NCBI RefSeq assembly: GCF_900055185.1
Contig: NZ_FIZX01000001.1
Span: 496,001-560,000 of the forward strand
Length of the DNA stretch: 64,000 nt
Source of the DNA: Grimontia celer
GTDB taxonomy: Bacteria > Pseudomonadota > Gammaproteobacteria > Enterobacterales > Vibrionaceae
Direction of reading: 5' to 3'
Of the stretch, positions 11,326 through 22,392 are shown in pieces. Each line of letters begins with the position of its first letter. Positions within the stretch are counted from its first letter, which is position 1. The notes beneath the pieces are model-generated. The model was not told where the DNA came from. It did not search any database and worked only from the letters and a program-made list of their open reading frames with translations. Made by a program: the position numbers and the translations under genes.

Positions 11326-12660
11326 TTGAGTAACCTCAGTCTGGATTTTGCGGACGACTTTCGCCCCTTGGCCGCGCGCATGCGGCCAACTAATCTCGCC
11401 GAATACATAGGCCAAAAGCACCTCCTCGATGAAGGCAAACCACTCCGCCGTGCACTTGAAAGTGGACAGCTGCATTCGATGATCCTTTGGGGGCCACCGG
11501 GTACGGGTAAAACCACGTTGGCGGAAGTGGCAGCCGGTTATGCCAATGCGGAAATTGAGCGGGTATCTGCGGTTACATCCGGTGTTAAAGATATTCGCCT
11601 CGCGATCGATAAAGCTAGGGAAAATCAGCTGGTAGGTCGCCGCACTATCCTGTTTGTGGATGAGGTGCACCGCTTCAACAAAAGCCAGCAGGACGCTTTT
11701 CTGCCGCATATCGAAGACGGTACCATCACCTTTATCGGTGCGACGACGGAAAACCCGTCTTTCGAATTAAACAACGCTCTGCTCTCCCGTGCCCGTGTTT
11801 ACAAGCTTAAGTCTCTTGATACGGATGACGTGTTGGAAGTGATCGACCAAGCGCTGTCTGACAAAGAGCGTGGATTGGGAGCTGAAAATCTGGAATTCGC
11901 CGAAGGTGTAAAAACGCAATTGGCGGATTTTACCTCTGGCGATGCGCGAATGACGCTGAATTATCTCGAACTTCTGTCAGACATGGCAGAACCAGATGCC
12001 AGCGGTAGAAAGCTGATCACCTTGCCGTTGTTTGCCGAAGTAGCGGGAGAGAAGATTGCCCGTTTTGATAACAAGGGTGACCTTTGGTACGACCTGATTT
12101 CTGCTTTCCACAAATCTGTCCGCGGCTCTGATCCGGATGCCGCCTTATATTGGTATGCCAGAATTATCACGGCTGGTGGCGATCCGCTCTATGTTGCCCG
12201 TCGATTGTTGGCAATTGCTTCAGAAGACATTGGCAACGCTGACCCACGCGCAATGGAAATTGCGATTAATGCCTGGGACTGTTTTACCCGTGTGGGGCCG
12301 GCCGAAGGCGAACGTGCGATTGCACAGGCTACCGTTTACATGGCATGTGCGGCGAAAAGTAATTCGGTCTATGTGGCATGGAAAGCGGCTTTGCGTGATG
12401 CCAAGATGCACCCAGATTACGAAGTACCTAATCATCTTCGTAACGCACCGACCACATTAATGAAAGAAATGGGGTACGGGGATGGGTATCGATATGCCCA
12501 TGATGAGCCAAACGCCTATGCGGCTGGTGAGAGCTATTTCCCTGAAGAAATGAAAGGCACGCGATACTACCAACCAGTAAATCGTGGTATGGAAATCAAA
12601 ATCGCAGAAAAGCTGGCGTTTCTTGAGCAGTTGAATGCAAATAGCCCTCGAAAACGCTAG
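11326..12660 (+). CDS. rarA: Replication-associated recombination protein A (AAA+ ATPase)
   Basis: RarA (MgsA/WRNIP1 family) acts at stalled forks and single-strand gaps, interacting with SSB. The 444-residue protein begins [20 protein letters not shown], with Walker [13 protein letters not shown] (about residue 57), Walker [13 protein letters not shown], sensor [12 protein letters not shown] and the C-terminal tetramerisation region ending [12 protein letters not shown]. The match to E. coli RarA runs end to end. The start codon is TTG, supported by AGAGAAGG upstream and by the conserved first residues. Confidence 0.96.
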   Translation: MSNLSLDFADDFRPLAARMRPTNLAEYIGQKHLLDEGKPLRRALESGQLHSMILWGPPGTGKTTLAEVAAGYANAEIERVSAVTSGVKDIRLAIDKARENQLVGRRTILFVDEVHRFNKSQQDAFLPHIEDGTITFIGATTENPSFELNNALLSRARVYKLKSLDTDDVLEVIDQALSDKERGLGAENLEFAEGVKTQLADFTSGDARMTLNYLELLSDMAEPDASGRKLITLPLFAEVAGEKIARFDNKGDLWYDLISAFHKSVRGSDPDAALYWYARIITAGGDPLYVARRLLAIASEDIGNADPRAMEIAINAWDCFTRVGPAEGERAIAQATVYMACAAKSNSVYVAWKAALRDAKMHPDYEVPNHLRNAPTTLMKEMGYGDGYRYAHDEPNAYAAGESYFPEEMKGTRYYQPVNRGMEIKIAEKLAFLEQLNANSPRKR

Positions 12661-12749
12661 GAAATAAAGGTCAATTTGGGTATTGTTTTACCCAATAAAT
12701 GTGGTGGTTAAAGTCACCAATCTCAGGAAGAAAAATCCTTTCAATTTGA

Positions 12750-14105
<1,356 letters not shown>

Positions 14106-14120
14106 TACAATCGAAATCTC

Positions 14121-14149
14121 AAAAAACCGGTCTTCGTGGCCGGTTTTTT
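14121..14149 (+). terminator. Terminator of serS
   Basis: A stem AAAAAACCGG/CCGGTTTTTT closed by a short TTCG-containing loop; starts 15 bp after the stop codon. Confidence 0.85.
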
Positions 14150-14414
14150 ATTGAAAACAGAAAATTACCCTTTCTGCGCTGCCTAATTTACAATGCATAT
14201 GGTTTAATAAAGTACACTTAATTAGTGATATATTAATACACCTTAATTGATGAAACCATTTTCATAATATCGGTAAACAATCATGTAAATCATAAAGTTA
14301 ATAAAGTATCAATTAAATTGTGGTTATTTGTTTGCAACCTTATCATTTCCTTCCTGTTTATTCGTCTACTATTACTTATTAGAAATCGTCGCAACTAAGA
14401 AAGGGTAGTGTCGT
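14150..14414 (+). other. AT-rich leader of the chemoreceptor gene, with a possible sigma-54 core at 14321
   Basis: This 265-bp stretch has no gene. At 14321-14336, TGG-N8-TTGCA keeps the GG and GC dinucleotides 10 nt apart as in sigma-54 promoters, about 80 bp before the ATG, but the CACG part of the consensus is missing, so it may be chance. Confidence 0.3.
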
Positions 14415-15977
14415 ATGCGAGTCAATAATCCTGTAACGGATAAAGAAATAAAGTTCCCCGCCGATTACAATTTGCTCTCAACAACCGATCCACGCGGTAT
14501 CGTTAAGTACGCGAGTAAGGATTTTTGCGAAGTGGCGGGCTACACGTTAGACGAAATTGTGGGTCAACCACACAACCTTGTTCGTCACCCCAGCATGCCG
14601 CCTGCAGCATTCCAGAACATGTGGGACTTTATCAAAGCTGGTAACAATTGGATGGGCTTGGTAAAGAACCGCACTAAAGACGGCGATTATTATTGGGTAA
14701 ATGCTTTTGCTTCCCCTATCAAACAAAATGGCCAGATCGTCGAATTCCAATCTGTACGAACGACGCCTGACCGAAAAGCGGTCCAACGAGCAGAAAAAGT
14801 CTACCCACAGCTTCTCGCTGGTAAAACACCCTCAGCGCTGAAAATGCCGCGTACCCGTATGTGGCAACGTGCAGCAATGTGGTTTGTCCCTGGTGCTATC
14901 CTGGCTGGTGCTGCTGGCTTCTTTGCTGGTTTCGCAGCAGCGGTTGCGGTGCAATTTGTTTTCTCTATTGTGGCGATGTTCATGCTGACGCGACGTCTGG
15001 AGAATGTCACTAAACTGGCGAAAGAAGCATACGACAACCCATTGATGGAATATCTCTACAACGGCGCGATAGATGATGTTTCAGAAATCGAGCTGGCACT
15101 CAAAATGCGCGCGGCCGAGATTAACGCTGTTGTGGGACGTATTCTCGACGGTAGCGACCAAGTTCTCAATGCTGCCAGCAACGCTAAAGTAAATGGTGAG
15201 CGCACCGCGAGCAATCTTGAAAACCAGAATGCGGAAACTGAGCAGATAGCAGCGGCAATTAACGAAATGTCTGCAACAGCTAACGATATGTCCGGCAACA
15301 CACAGAGCGCTTCAGATGCAGCGACGGAAGCACAGGATGCCACCCTCACCGGTATGGAAACGGTTGGTCAGACTGTTGATGCGATTCAGAACCTTGCCAA
15401 GCAGCTTAGCGACGCGTCAAGTGTGATATCCGAGCTGGAAGAACACGGCAAGCGTATTGGTTCTGTGTCTGATGTTATCCAGGGTATTGCTGAGCAAACC
15501 AACCTTCTGGCACTCAACGCCGCCATTGAGGCCGCACGTGCCGGTGAGCAAGGCCGTGGTTTCGCCGTGGTGGCGGATGAAGTACGTGCGCTCGCACAAC
15601 GTACACAAGAGTCTACGTCTGAAATCCAGGATGTTATCTCCCTTATTCAAAACGGAACGCAGCAAGCGGTTGATGCAATGGCGCGAGGCACTACCCTATC
15701 AGGTGAGTGTGTGACCAGTGCAGAAAAAGCGGGTGATGCGCTTCGTCGTTCACAGGAATTGGTGTCTGATATCAATGACCGTAACCATCAGGTTGCGACA
15801 GCGGTTGAAGAGCAGGCAGCGGTTTCTAATGAAATGAACGGTAATATCCAGTCTGTGTCTGAACTGTCTCACCAGTCTCTGAACATTGCACAAGAAACGG
15901 TCCAGGAAGCAGACAGCTTAGTGAATGCACTAACAGCGCAGAAACAATTGGTCGCACAGTTCCGACGTGTCAGCTAA
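14415..15977 (+). CDS. PAS-domain methyl-accepting chemotaxis protein (Aer-like)
   Basis: Signals to CheA/CheW. The 520-residue protein has an N-terminal PAS domain (about 20-130) with the Aer-type sequence [22 protein letters not shown] and [12 protein letters not shown], then a hydrophobic hairpin (about 155-190), a short HAMP-like linker and a cytoplasmic signalling domain with the highly conserved hairpin tip [20 protein letters not shown] and [17 protein letters not shown] (about 357-397). No periplasmic sensing domain is present, so the cue is probably cytoplasmic redox or oxygen through PAS-bound FAD, as in Aer (family knowledge; FAD binding is not visible directly). It stands alone between two terminators. 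Confidence 0.9.
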   Translation: MRVNNPVTDKEIKFPADYNLLSTTDPRGIVKYASKDFCEVAGYTLDEIVGQPHNLVRHPSMPPAAFQNMWDFIKAGNNWMGLVKNRTKDGDYYWVNAFASPIKQNGQIVEFQSVRTTPDRKAVQRAEKVYPQLLAGKTPSALKMPRTRMWQRAAMWFVPGAILAGAAGFFAGFAAAVAVQFVFSIVAMFMLTRRLENVTKLAKEAYDNPLMEYLYNGAIDDVSEIELALKMRAAEINAVVGRILDGSDQVLNAASNAKVNGERTASNLENQNAETEQIAAAINEMSATANDMSGNTQSASDAATEAQDATLTGMETVGQTVDAIQNLAKQLSDASSVISELEEHGKRIGSVSDVIQGIAEQTNLLALNAAIEAARAGEQGRGFAVVADEVRALAQRTQESTSEIQDVISLIQNGTQQAVDAMARGTTLSGECVTSAEKAGDALRRSQELVSDINDRNHQVATAVEEQAAVSNEMNGNIQSVSELSHQSLNIAQETVQEADSLVNALTAQKQLVAQFRRVS

Positions 15978-16020
15978 CGCGGAAAACAAGTAAAGACCAC
16001 CTGCAGAGCAGGTAGTTCCC

Positions 16021-16053
16021 AAACGGCTCCCGAGAAGGGAGCCGTTTGTATTT
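16021..16053 (+). terminator. Terminator of the Aer-like receptor gene
   Basis: An 11-bp stem AAACGGCTCCC/GGGAGCCGTTT with loop GAGAA, then GTATTTTG. Confidence 0.8.
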
Positions 16054-16092
16054 TGTTTCTTATTTAACTTTATATGGCGCATTTCCTCTTCC

Positions 16093-16121
16093 TTGACAAT
16101 CTTATAGTGGTTTCTTGCTAT
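16093..16121 (+). promoter_or_regulatory. Candidate sigma-70 promoter
   Basis: A perfect -35 TTGACA at 16093-16098, a 17-bp spacer, and TGCTAT as a fair -10 at 16116-16121. It faces a 260-bp gene-free stretch that ends in a strong terminator. Confidence 0.5.
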
Positions 16122-16319
16122 CTTCGAATTGTCTCTTCGTTAACATCTATAGATTCGACAAACTATCCCTTCGGTTAGAAGTGGCTACCTCAGAATTCTT
16201 TTATTCTCGAGCACGGAAGCTTGGTAAACATCTGCTCTTGCTATTTATTCCTTCAATTTGCTGGTGACTTATGAGGACGGTAATTAGCGTGAGTCCTTTA
16301 AGGGCTTAGCCCAAGGTTA

Positions 16320-16351
16320 AGGATTACCTCTTTTATAAAAGAGGTAATCCT
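16320..16351. repeat. 32-bp perfect palindrome
   Basis: AGGATTACCTCTTTTA is followed directly by its exact reverse complement, with no loop. It has no T tract of its own, so it is not a simple terminator. It lies 6 bp from a separate strong terminator. Confidence 0.8.
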
Positions 16352-16357
16352 GACAAC

Positions 16358-16389
16358 AAAAAAGGTCAGCCCTAAGGCTGACCTTTTTT
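16358..16389. terminator. Bidirectional terminator
   Basis: Stem GGTCAGCC/GGCTGACC with loop CTAA, flanked by A6 on the left and T7 on the right, so it can stop transcripts from both sides: the candidate RNA and the minus-strand gene that ends at 16403. Confidence 0.85.
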
Positions 16390-16402
16390 TGTACTTGATT
16401 AA

Positions 16403-17215
16403 CTAACTGGCTTTCATTGGAAGGGCTTTGAAATCTTCTTTAGCCTTAACTGGCTCGTTATCAGCAGTGCGAACAATAAGTTCACGGTCAAAAAGGTGAA
16501 GAAGAATAACGCTTAAGTCCTGACTGATTTTAATCAGTGAGGATGCTGGGATCTCTTCTTCTGTTGAACGGATAACAGAATCGAAACGGTTGTCCACACG
16601 ATCAAAGGCTAGCGTTGCATCACCGCTCGACATCAAAGAAAGCTGGTGCATACGTTTTTGCAAAATACGGCTTTGGAGATTCACTGACTGCCATGCCGCT
16701 GTTTTCCCTTCTGCAAGGCGCATTACAGCTTGTTCATAACGAAGTTGTGCTTCTTTGGTGTCAATCCAGGTTTGCCAGAATGCTTGATACTCTTCATAAG
16801 TCGCGTCCATTGTGCCTTCTGCCAGATAAGAGCGTGTTACTTCGTCGATGATGTAAATCAAATGGTCTGACGCTCTGTGGTGTATCGCATACCAGCCTGC
16901 TTTAGACTGATTTGGAAGTGATGACAACACCTGTTCCATTCGAGACTTCAATACCCGGAACAAAGGACGTTGAGGATTGTTACACTCAATCAGTAATTGG
17001 TCGCAAAACTCCGCGATCTCTTTGCGAGCTTTGCTTGCTTGAGGAGATTGTGGGCAGCGAATGTAGCGGGTGTTGTGGTCATGCAACATCCAAAGCAATG
17101 AACGAAGATCGCTGATTTGCGAACGGTAGTGGTCGCGACGGGATTTCTGCGAGCTCGACAGACCTTTCGTCATGCGAACTAACCAGTTTGGAGTGATGAT
17201 AGATAACAGTGCCAT
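16403..17215 (-). CDS. Hypothetical protein, 270 aa
   Basis: I do not recognise this protein. It has no signal peptide or membrane segment, begins MALLSIITPNWLVRMTKGLS, is rich in Arg, Gln and His and looks mostly helical, with a conserved-looking stretch LFRVLKSRMEQVLSSLP and a C-terminal DLSVILLHLFDRELIVR. The upstream sequence contains AGGAACAAGTT before the ATG. It is a single gene between metG (same strand, terminator between them) and the bidirectional terminator at 16358. Regular codon use over 270 codons supports it as a real gene; function unknown. Confidence 0.75.
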   Translation of the reverse strand: MALLSIITPNWLVRMTKGLSSSQKSRRDHYRSQISDLRSLLWMLHDHNTRYIRCPQSPQASKARKEIAEFCDQLLIECNNPQRPLFRVLKSRMEQVLSSLPNQSKAGWYAIHHRASDHLIYIIDEVTRSYLAEGTMDATYEEYQAFWQTWIDTKEAQLRYEQAVMRLAEGKTAAWQSVNLQSRILQKRMHQLSLMSSGDATLAFDRVDNRFDSVIRSTEEEIPASSLIKISQDLSVILLHLFDRELIVRTADNEPVKAKEDFKALPMKAS

Positions 17216-17402
17216 AACTTGTTCCTCTTTCCTGAGTGCCTGAACAAGTAGTGCAGTGTGTGTGCCAAATTAAAATATCTTAATAAACAATGAGATGCGA
17301 ATTATTGCCGAATTTTCTGAACAGCAATGGCGCATAAACTAACCAACTTGGTGCAAAAGTGTGATGAAGGTCGATAAAATATTCCCTTTGATGCACAAAC
17401 AA

Positions 17403-17426
17403 AAAAGGAGCCCGAAGGCTCCTTTT
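17403..17426 (-). terminator. Terminator of metG
   Basis: Stem AAAAGGAGCC/GGCTCCTTTT with loop CGAA (TTCG on the transcript), followed by Ts on the minus strand. Confidence 0.85.
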
Positions 17427-17442
17427 CTATTCGATGCTGCGA

Positions 17443-19479
17443 TTACATCACACGCATACCAGCTTGTGCACCCTCATGTGGCTCAAGCAGCCACAGATCT
17501 TTGCCACCTGGGCCAGCAGCCAGGATCATGCCTTCTGACATGCCGAACTTCATCTTACGCGGTTTCAGGTTAGCGACCACTACCGTGTATTTGCCAACCA
17601 GATCTTCTGGGTTGTACGCAGACTTGATACCAGAGAATACCTGACGGGTCTCACCACCAATATCTAGCTGGAATTTCAGCAGTTTGTCAGCTTTTGGCAC
17701 AGATTCACAAGAAATGATCTTCGCGATACGTAGATCGACTTTTGCAAAGTCACCGAATTCGATTTCATCCGCAATAGGCTCTTCGTCCAAAGGACCTTTG
17801 GCTTTTTCAGCCACCGCTTTCTCTGCTGCTGCATCTTCTTTAGATGCTTCAACCATCTCTTCAACTTTCTTCGGATCGATACGACTGAACAGTGCTTTAA
17901 ATGCTTCAACTTTGTGAGCAGTCAGCGGTGTCGCGATACCATCCCAACTCAGGGTTTCGTTCAGGAAGGCTTCCGAACGCTCTGCCAGTTCTGGCATCAC
18001 TGGCTTTAGGTAAGTCATCAGTACACGGAACAGGTTGATACCCATGGTACAGATTGCTTGAAGCTCAGCGTCTTTGCCTTCTTCTTTGGCGACGACCCAA
18101 GGTGCTTTCTCGTCAACGTATTGGTTTGCTTTGTCAGCCAGCGCCATAATTTCACGGATGGCACGGCTGAACTCGCGGTTTTCAAACAGTTCGCCAATAC
18201 GGCTAGCTGCAGAAGTAAACTCTTCATAAAGCGCTGGTTCTGCGCATTCTGCAGACAGCATGCCGTCGAAGCGTTTCGCAATGAAACCTGCGTTACGAGA
18301 TGCAAGGTTAACCACTTTGTTTACGATGTCAGAGTTAACACGCTGAACGAAATCTTCCAGATTCAGGTCAAGGTCATCGATGCGGTTATTCAGTTTGGCT
18401 GCGTAGTAGTAGCGCAGGCATTCTGGGTCAAGATGCTTCAGGTAAGTGCTCGCCTTAATGAAGGTACCTTTCGACTTCGACATCTTCGCGCCGTTAACGG
18501 TTACATAGCCGTGAACGAATACGTTGTTTGGTTTACGGAAGCCCGCGCCTTCCAGCATGGCTGGCCAGAACAGGCTGTGGAAATAAACGATGTCCTTACC
18601 GATGAAATGGTAAAGCTCGGCTTCGCTGTCTTTGTTCCAGTATTCGTCGAAATCGACATTGCCATTCTTATTACAGAAGTTCTTGAATGAACCCATGTAT
18701 CCGATTGGCGCGTCCAGCCATACGTAGAAGTATTTGCCTGGTTCACCCGGGATTTCAAAACCGAAGTAAGGAGCGTCACGAGAAATGTCCCACTGCTGCA
18801 GGCCAGATTCGAACCACTCGTTCATCTTGTTCGCCATTTCTTCCTGCAGCGCACCAGACTTGGTCCATGCTTTCAGCATGTCTTCAAACTGTGGCAGGTC
18901 AAAGAAGAAGTGAACAGAATCTTTCAGTACTGGGGTTGCGCCACTCACTGCTGATTTAGGATTAATCAATTCAGTTGGGCTGTAGGTTTCACCACAGTTA
19001 TCGCAGTTATCACCATACTGATCTTCAGACTTACATTTCGGGCAAGTGCCTTTAACGAAACGGTCTGGCAGGAACATTTCTTTCTCAGGGTCAAACAGCT
19101 GAGAAATCGTACGGCTATTGATGTAGCCCTTGTTCTTCAGTTGGGTGTAGATATAAGACGCCAGTTCTCGGTTTTCTTCGCTGTGCGTGCTGTGGTAGTT
19201 GTCAAAGCTGATGTCAAAGCCCGCGAAGTCTGCTTCGTGTTCTTTCTGCATTTCAGCGATCATGGCTTCAGGCTCAATACCCAATTGCTGAGCTTTCAGC
19301 ATGATTGGCGTACCGTGTGCGTCGTCTGCACAGATAAAGTTTACAGTGTTGCCACGCAGGCGCTGATAACGCACCCATACGTCTGCCTGAATATGCTCGA
19401 GCATATGACCCAAATGGATAGAGCCATTCGCGTAAGGCAGGGCACAGGTAACCAGAATTTTACGTTGGTTTGCAGCCAT
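17443..19479 (-). CDS. metG: Methionine-tRNA ligase
   Basis: Class I synthetase charging both initiator and elongator tRNA-Met. The 678 residues include the HIGH-type motif [10 protein letters not shown] near residue 22, a four-cysteine zinc knuckle (CPKC and CDNC, about 145-160), the KMSKS loop in [12 protein letters not shown] (about 335) and a C-terminal tRNA-binding (OB-fold) domain from about 575, [12 protein letters not shown]. This is the long, dimeric type found in enterics. It is divergent from apbC, as metG-mrp is in E. coli. Confidence 0.97.
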   Translation of the reverse strand: MAANQRKILVTCALPYANGSIHLGHMLEHIQADVWVRYQRLRGNTVNFICADDAHGTPIMLKAQQLGIEPEAMIAEMQKEHEADFAGFDISFDNYHSTHSEENRELASYIYTQLKNKGYINSRTISQLFDPEKEMFLPDRFVKGTCPKCKSEDQYGDNCDNCGETYSPTELINPKSAVSGATPVLKDSVHFFFDLPQFEDMLKAWTKSGALQEEMANKMNEWFESGLQQWDISRDAPYFGFEIPGEPGKYFYVWLDAPIGYMGSFKNFCNKNGNVDFDEYWNKDSEAELYHFIGKDIVYFHSLFWPAMLEGAGFRKPNNVFVHGYVTVNGAKMSKSKGTFIKASTYLKHLDPECLRYYYAAKLNNRIDDLDLNLEDFVQRVNSDIVNKVVNLASRNAGFIAKRFDGMLSAECAEPALYEEFTSAASRIGELFENREFSRAIREIMALADKANQYVDEKAPWVVAKEEGKDAELQAICTMGINLFRVLMTYLKPVMPELAERSEAFLNETLSWDGIATPLTAHKVEAFKALFSRIDPKKVEEMVEASKEDAAAEKAVAEKAKGPLDEEPIADEIEFGDFAKVDLRIAKIISCESVPKADKLLKFQLDIGGETRQVFSGIKSAYNPEDLVGKYTVVVANLKPRKMKFGMSEGMILAAGPGGKDLWLLEPHEGAQAGMRVM

Positions 19480-19697
19480 AATTTAGATAGTTCGCTTTTG
19501 ACAATTGAATCGAATGAATGGCGCAAATCTTACCTGATCAGGCCCAGAAAACATAGGGTCTGTTAACGTTTGAAGCGCTTGAGATAAGGCGAAAGTTGTC
19601 ATCAGCGACAGTATCGAATAACCCTTCTGCCTAAAGGGTGTGAAATCGTAAAAAATTCATTAGGCTAGTAGAATCATTACTGAAGAGTGCATGTCCT

Positions 19698-20792
19698 ATG
19701 TTTTTCGGCCGCAATAAGAATTCACAACCTGACTTAGATACCGTGAAAACGTTCCTTAATCAATTTACCCACACTTCGCTCGTCGAAGGCTGGGCAGATA
19801 GACAAGGCATGGTGACTCAAGCAAAAAACGGTGAGTTAAAAGTCTCGCTTCCCTTTGCCGCATCTTCTTTGATTGAAGTATTAAAAGACTGGATTGAAAC
19901 GCAGAAAACAGCGGGTGAGCATGTGCCTGCGCTAGTCATCGAGCAGAAAGTTACGCCACTCAAAGCGGGCGAAAAACCGCTTATTAAAGGGGTAAAGAAT
20001 ATTGTTGTTGTGAGTTCTGCAAAAGGCGGCGTAGGTAAATCGACAACATCAGTGAACCTTGCGCTAGCCCTTCGTGCTCAAGGAGCCAAAGTCGGTATTC
20101 TTGATGCAGACATCTATGGTCCCTCGCTGCCAATCATGCTGGGTACTAAGGGCAAACAGCCGACGACATTGGATGGCAAAACCATGGAGCCAGTTGAAGC
20201 GCATGGCCTTTTCAGCAATTCCATTGGTTATTTAGTGCCGGATGAGAATGCCATGGTTTGGCGAGGCCCAATGGCATCAAAAGCCTTCGCACAACTGGTG
20301 AATGAAACGCATTGGCCGGATGTGGATTATCTGGTGGTAGATATGCCACCGGGCACTGGTGATATTCAGTTGAGTCTGGCGCAGCAGTTTCCTGTCACGG
20401 CTGCAGTTGTGGTGACCACGCCTCAAGATCTCGCTTTAGCTGATGCGATCAAAGGTGTGGCGATGTTTGAGAAGGTCGCGGTTCCAGTGCTCGGGGTGGT
20501 AGAGAACATGAGCTACCATATCTGCAGTCAGTGTGGTCACCATGAGCCAATTTTCGGTCAGGGTGGAGCTGCCAAGATGGCGACGGAACACGGTTTGTCA
20601 CTGCTCGCTCAAGTGCCGCTTCATATCAGTATTCGTGAGGACATTGACGCCGGCGCTCCGACTGTTGCTAGTCAACCTGAAAGCGAACATTCAGCGGTGT
20701 ATCTGGCACTGGCGGAAAAAGTCGCGAGTCAGTTGTTCTGGCGCGGAGAGCCTGTGGCAGAACAAATATCAATCACCACGCTTGGTGAGTAG
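19698..20792 (+). CDS. apbC: Iron-sulfur cluster carrier protein ApbC/Mrp
   Basis: P-loop ATPase that carries and transfers Fe-S clusters in the cytoplasm. The 364-residue protein has an N-terminal DUF59-like region, the deviant Walker A SSAKGGVGKSTTSVNLALAL (about 107-126), Walker B VDYLVVDMPPGTGD and the cluster-binding CxxC pair in MSYHICSQCGHHEP (about 276-279). Length and motifs match E. coli Mrp. Divergent from metG with 218 bp between starts; that gap also contains a partial repeat end at 19554-19572. Confidence 0.96.
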   Translation: MFFGRNKNSQPDLDTVKTFLNQFTHTSLVEGWADRQGMVTQAKNGELKVSLPFAASSLIEVLKDWIETQKTAGEHVPALVIEQKVTPLKAGEKPLIKGVKNIVVVSSAKGGVGKSTTSVNLALALRAQGAKVGILDADIYGPSLPIMLGTKGKQPTTLDGKTMEPVEAHGLFSNSIGYLVPDENAMVWRGPMASKAFAQLVNETHWPDVDYLVVDMPPGTGDIQLSLAQQFPVTAAVVVTTPQDLALADAIKGVAMFEKVAVPVLGVVENMSYHICSQCGHHEPIFGQGGAAKMATEHGLSLLAQVPLHISIREDIDAGAPTVASQPESEHSAVYLALAEKVASQLFWRGEPVAEQISITTLGE

Positions 20793-20978
20793 CAAGTGAG
20801 TCGCTGACAAGTTTCATATTGAGAGCGAGAATTGCCGCGCAAATCGTATGCATAATGATGAAACAGTATACATCTTGCTTTTAATTGAGACTTTTATCAC
20901 ATATTTAGATGGCATGAGGGAGGCCAACTCCCTATAATCACGCGGTTTATTTATCGCCAATTCTCCGGGTATTCATTT

Positions 20979-21620
20979 ATGAGTGACAACAACCAATGTG
21001 TCATTATCGGTATTGCAGGCGCATCTGCATCCGGTAAAAGTCTGATCGCTAGTACTATTTATCAAGAACTAAAAGAGAAAGTTGGCGATCATCAGATCGG
21101 TGTTATCACGGAAGACCGCTACTATCGCGACCAAAGCCACCTCAGCATGGAAGAGCGTGTAAAGACCAACTATGACCATCCTCAGGCGCTTGACCACGAT
21201 TTGCTGTGCAAGCACCTTCAAGACCTGACAGAAGGCAAAGCGGTTGAAGTCCCACAGTACAGCTACGCTGAACATACCCGCATGGACGAAACCACCACTC
21301 TGACACCGAAGAAGGTGATCATTCTGGAAGGTATTCTTCTGCTGACTGACCCACGCCTTCGTGACCTGATGCATGCGAGCATCTTTATGGATACCCCACT
21401 GGACATTTGTCTGCTTCGTCGTGTGAAGCGTGATGTTGCAGAACGCGGCCGTACTATGGAGTCTGTACTTCAACAGTACCAGCAAACTGTGCGCCCGATG
21501 TTCATGCAATTTATCGAGCCATCGAAGCAATACGCGGACATCATCGTACCGCGTGGCGGTAAGAACCGAATAGCGATTGATGTGCTGAAGGCACATATCG
21601 CCAAATTGCTGAAAGCATAA
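20979..21620 (+). CDS. udk: Uridine kinase
   Basis: Phosphorylates uridine and cytidine to UMP and CMP in pyrimidine salvage. The 213-residue protein has the P-loop [14 protein letters not shown] (about 11-24), the substrate region [20 protein letters not shown], and the lid [12 protein letters not shown]. Length equals E. coli Udk. It opens the udk-dcd-asmA order known from E. coli, but a terminator follows it here. Confidence 0.97.
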   Translation: MSDNNQCVIIGIAGASASGKSLIASTIYQELKEKVGDHQIGVITEDRYYRDQSHLSMEERVKTNYDHPQALDHDLLCKHLQDLTEGKAVEVPQYSYAEHTRMDETTTLTPKKVIILEGILLLTDPRLRDLMHASIFMDTPLDICLLRRVKRDVAERGRTMESVLQQYQQTVRPMFMQFIEPSKQYADIIVPRGGKNRIAIDVLKAHIAKLLKA

Positions 21621-21623
21621 AAG

Positions 21624-21650
21624 AAAAGCCGGTTAAAACCGGCTTTTTTT
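21624..21650 (+). terminator. Terminator of udk
   Basis: Stem AAAAGCCGGTT/AACCGGCTTTT, 2-nt gap at the centre, followed by more Ts. Confidence 0.85.
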
Positions 21651-21703
21651 ATACCTGAAGTTAGTTAAGAATAAACAAACTTCATTTTTCGAGGGAACGC
21701 GCG

Positions 21704-22285
21704 ATGAGATTGAGTGACAAACACATCAGGGAATACCTGGATGATGGCAAGATCATCATTGAACCGAGGCCAGCGGATGAAGCCATCTCAGGTGTCACGG
21801 CAGATGTGACCTTAGGGAACAAGTTTCGTGTCTTTAGTGAACATGGCGCACCGTTTATTGATTTATCCGGCCCACGCGAGGAAGTGTCTGCGCAGCTAGA
21901 TAAAGTGATGAGCGATGAAATAGAGATTGCTGACGGTGACGCATTCTTTCTCCATCCTGGACAGTTGGCGCTGGCTGTCACTCAGGAAGTGGTGACCTTA
22001 CCCGATGATATTGTGGGCTGGTTAGATGGACGCTCTTCACTGGCAAGGCTTGGTTTGATGGTCCATGTCACGGCTCATCGTATTGACCCGGGTTGGCAAG
22101 GCAAGATTGTGCTGGAGTTCTATAACAGTGGCAGATTGCCGCTCGCGCTTCGTCCAGGCATGCCAATCGGTGCTTTAAGCTTCGAAACCATGAGCAGCCC
22201 AGCGGAACGTCCATATCACAAGCGGCAAAATGCCAAATATAAAAATCAACAGGGAGCGGTTGCCTCAAAGATTGATGAGGATTAG
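21704..22285 (+). CDS. dcd: dCTP deaminase
   Basis: Deaminates dCTP to dUTP, the main source of dTMP in enterobacteria and vibrios. The 193 residues begin [21 protein letters not shown] and contain the active-site stretch [20 protein letters not shown] (about 109-128) with the catalytic Glu in [10 protein letters not shown]. Length matches E. coli Dcd. asmA follows 107 bp downstream. Confidence 0.97.
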   Translation: MRLSDKHIREYLDDGKIIIEPRPADEAISGVTADVTLGNKFRVFSEHGAPFIDLSGPREEVSAQLDKVMSDEIEIADGDAFFLHPGQLALAVTQEVVTLPDDIVGWLDGRSSLARLGLMVHVTAHRIDPGWQGKIVLEFYNSGRLPLALRPGMPIGALSFETMSSPAERPYHKRQNAKYKNQQGAVASKIDED

Positions 22286-22392
22286 TTGAACACTGGCGCA
22301 TGGAAAATGGCTGAAATTGTTGGATTTAATGCAGAAATTTTCTTCGTGTTTCGATACTCTCGACCGCATCTCAACAGGAAATGTACATCATC

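Larger units (their letters stand above)
16128..16389 (+). ncRNA. Candidate small RNA, about 260 nt, unidentified
   Basis: The stretch has no convincing reading frame, a promoter in front and an intrinsic terminator at the end. Its 3' half is highly structured: AGGAC/GTCCT (16274-16278 with 16293-16297), GGGCT/AGCCC (16302-16312), a 32-bp perfect palindrome (16320-16351) and the terminator. I do not recognise a known RNA family. It could instead be a decayed element; transcription was not tested. Confidence 0.35.

Noticed and set aside
16128-16389. Known RNA families (CsrB, Spot 42, 6S, RyhB) for the candidate RNA
   Set aside because: Too few GGA loops for CsrB and no family-specific sequence recognised; left unidentified.
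18058-18690. Plus-strand frame of 210 codons
   Set aside because: Antisense shadow of metG.
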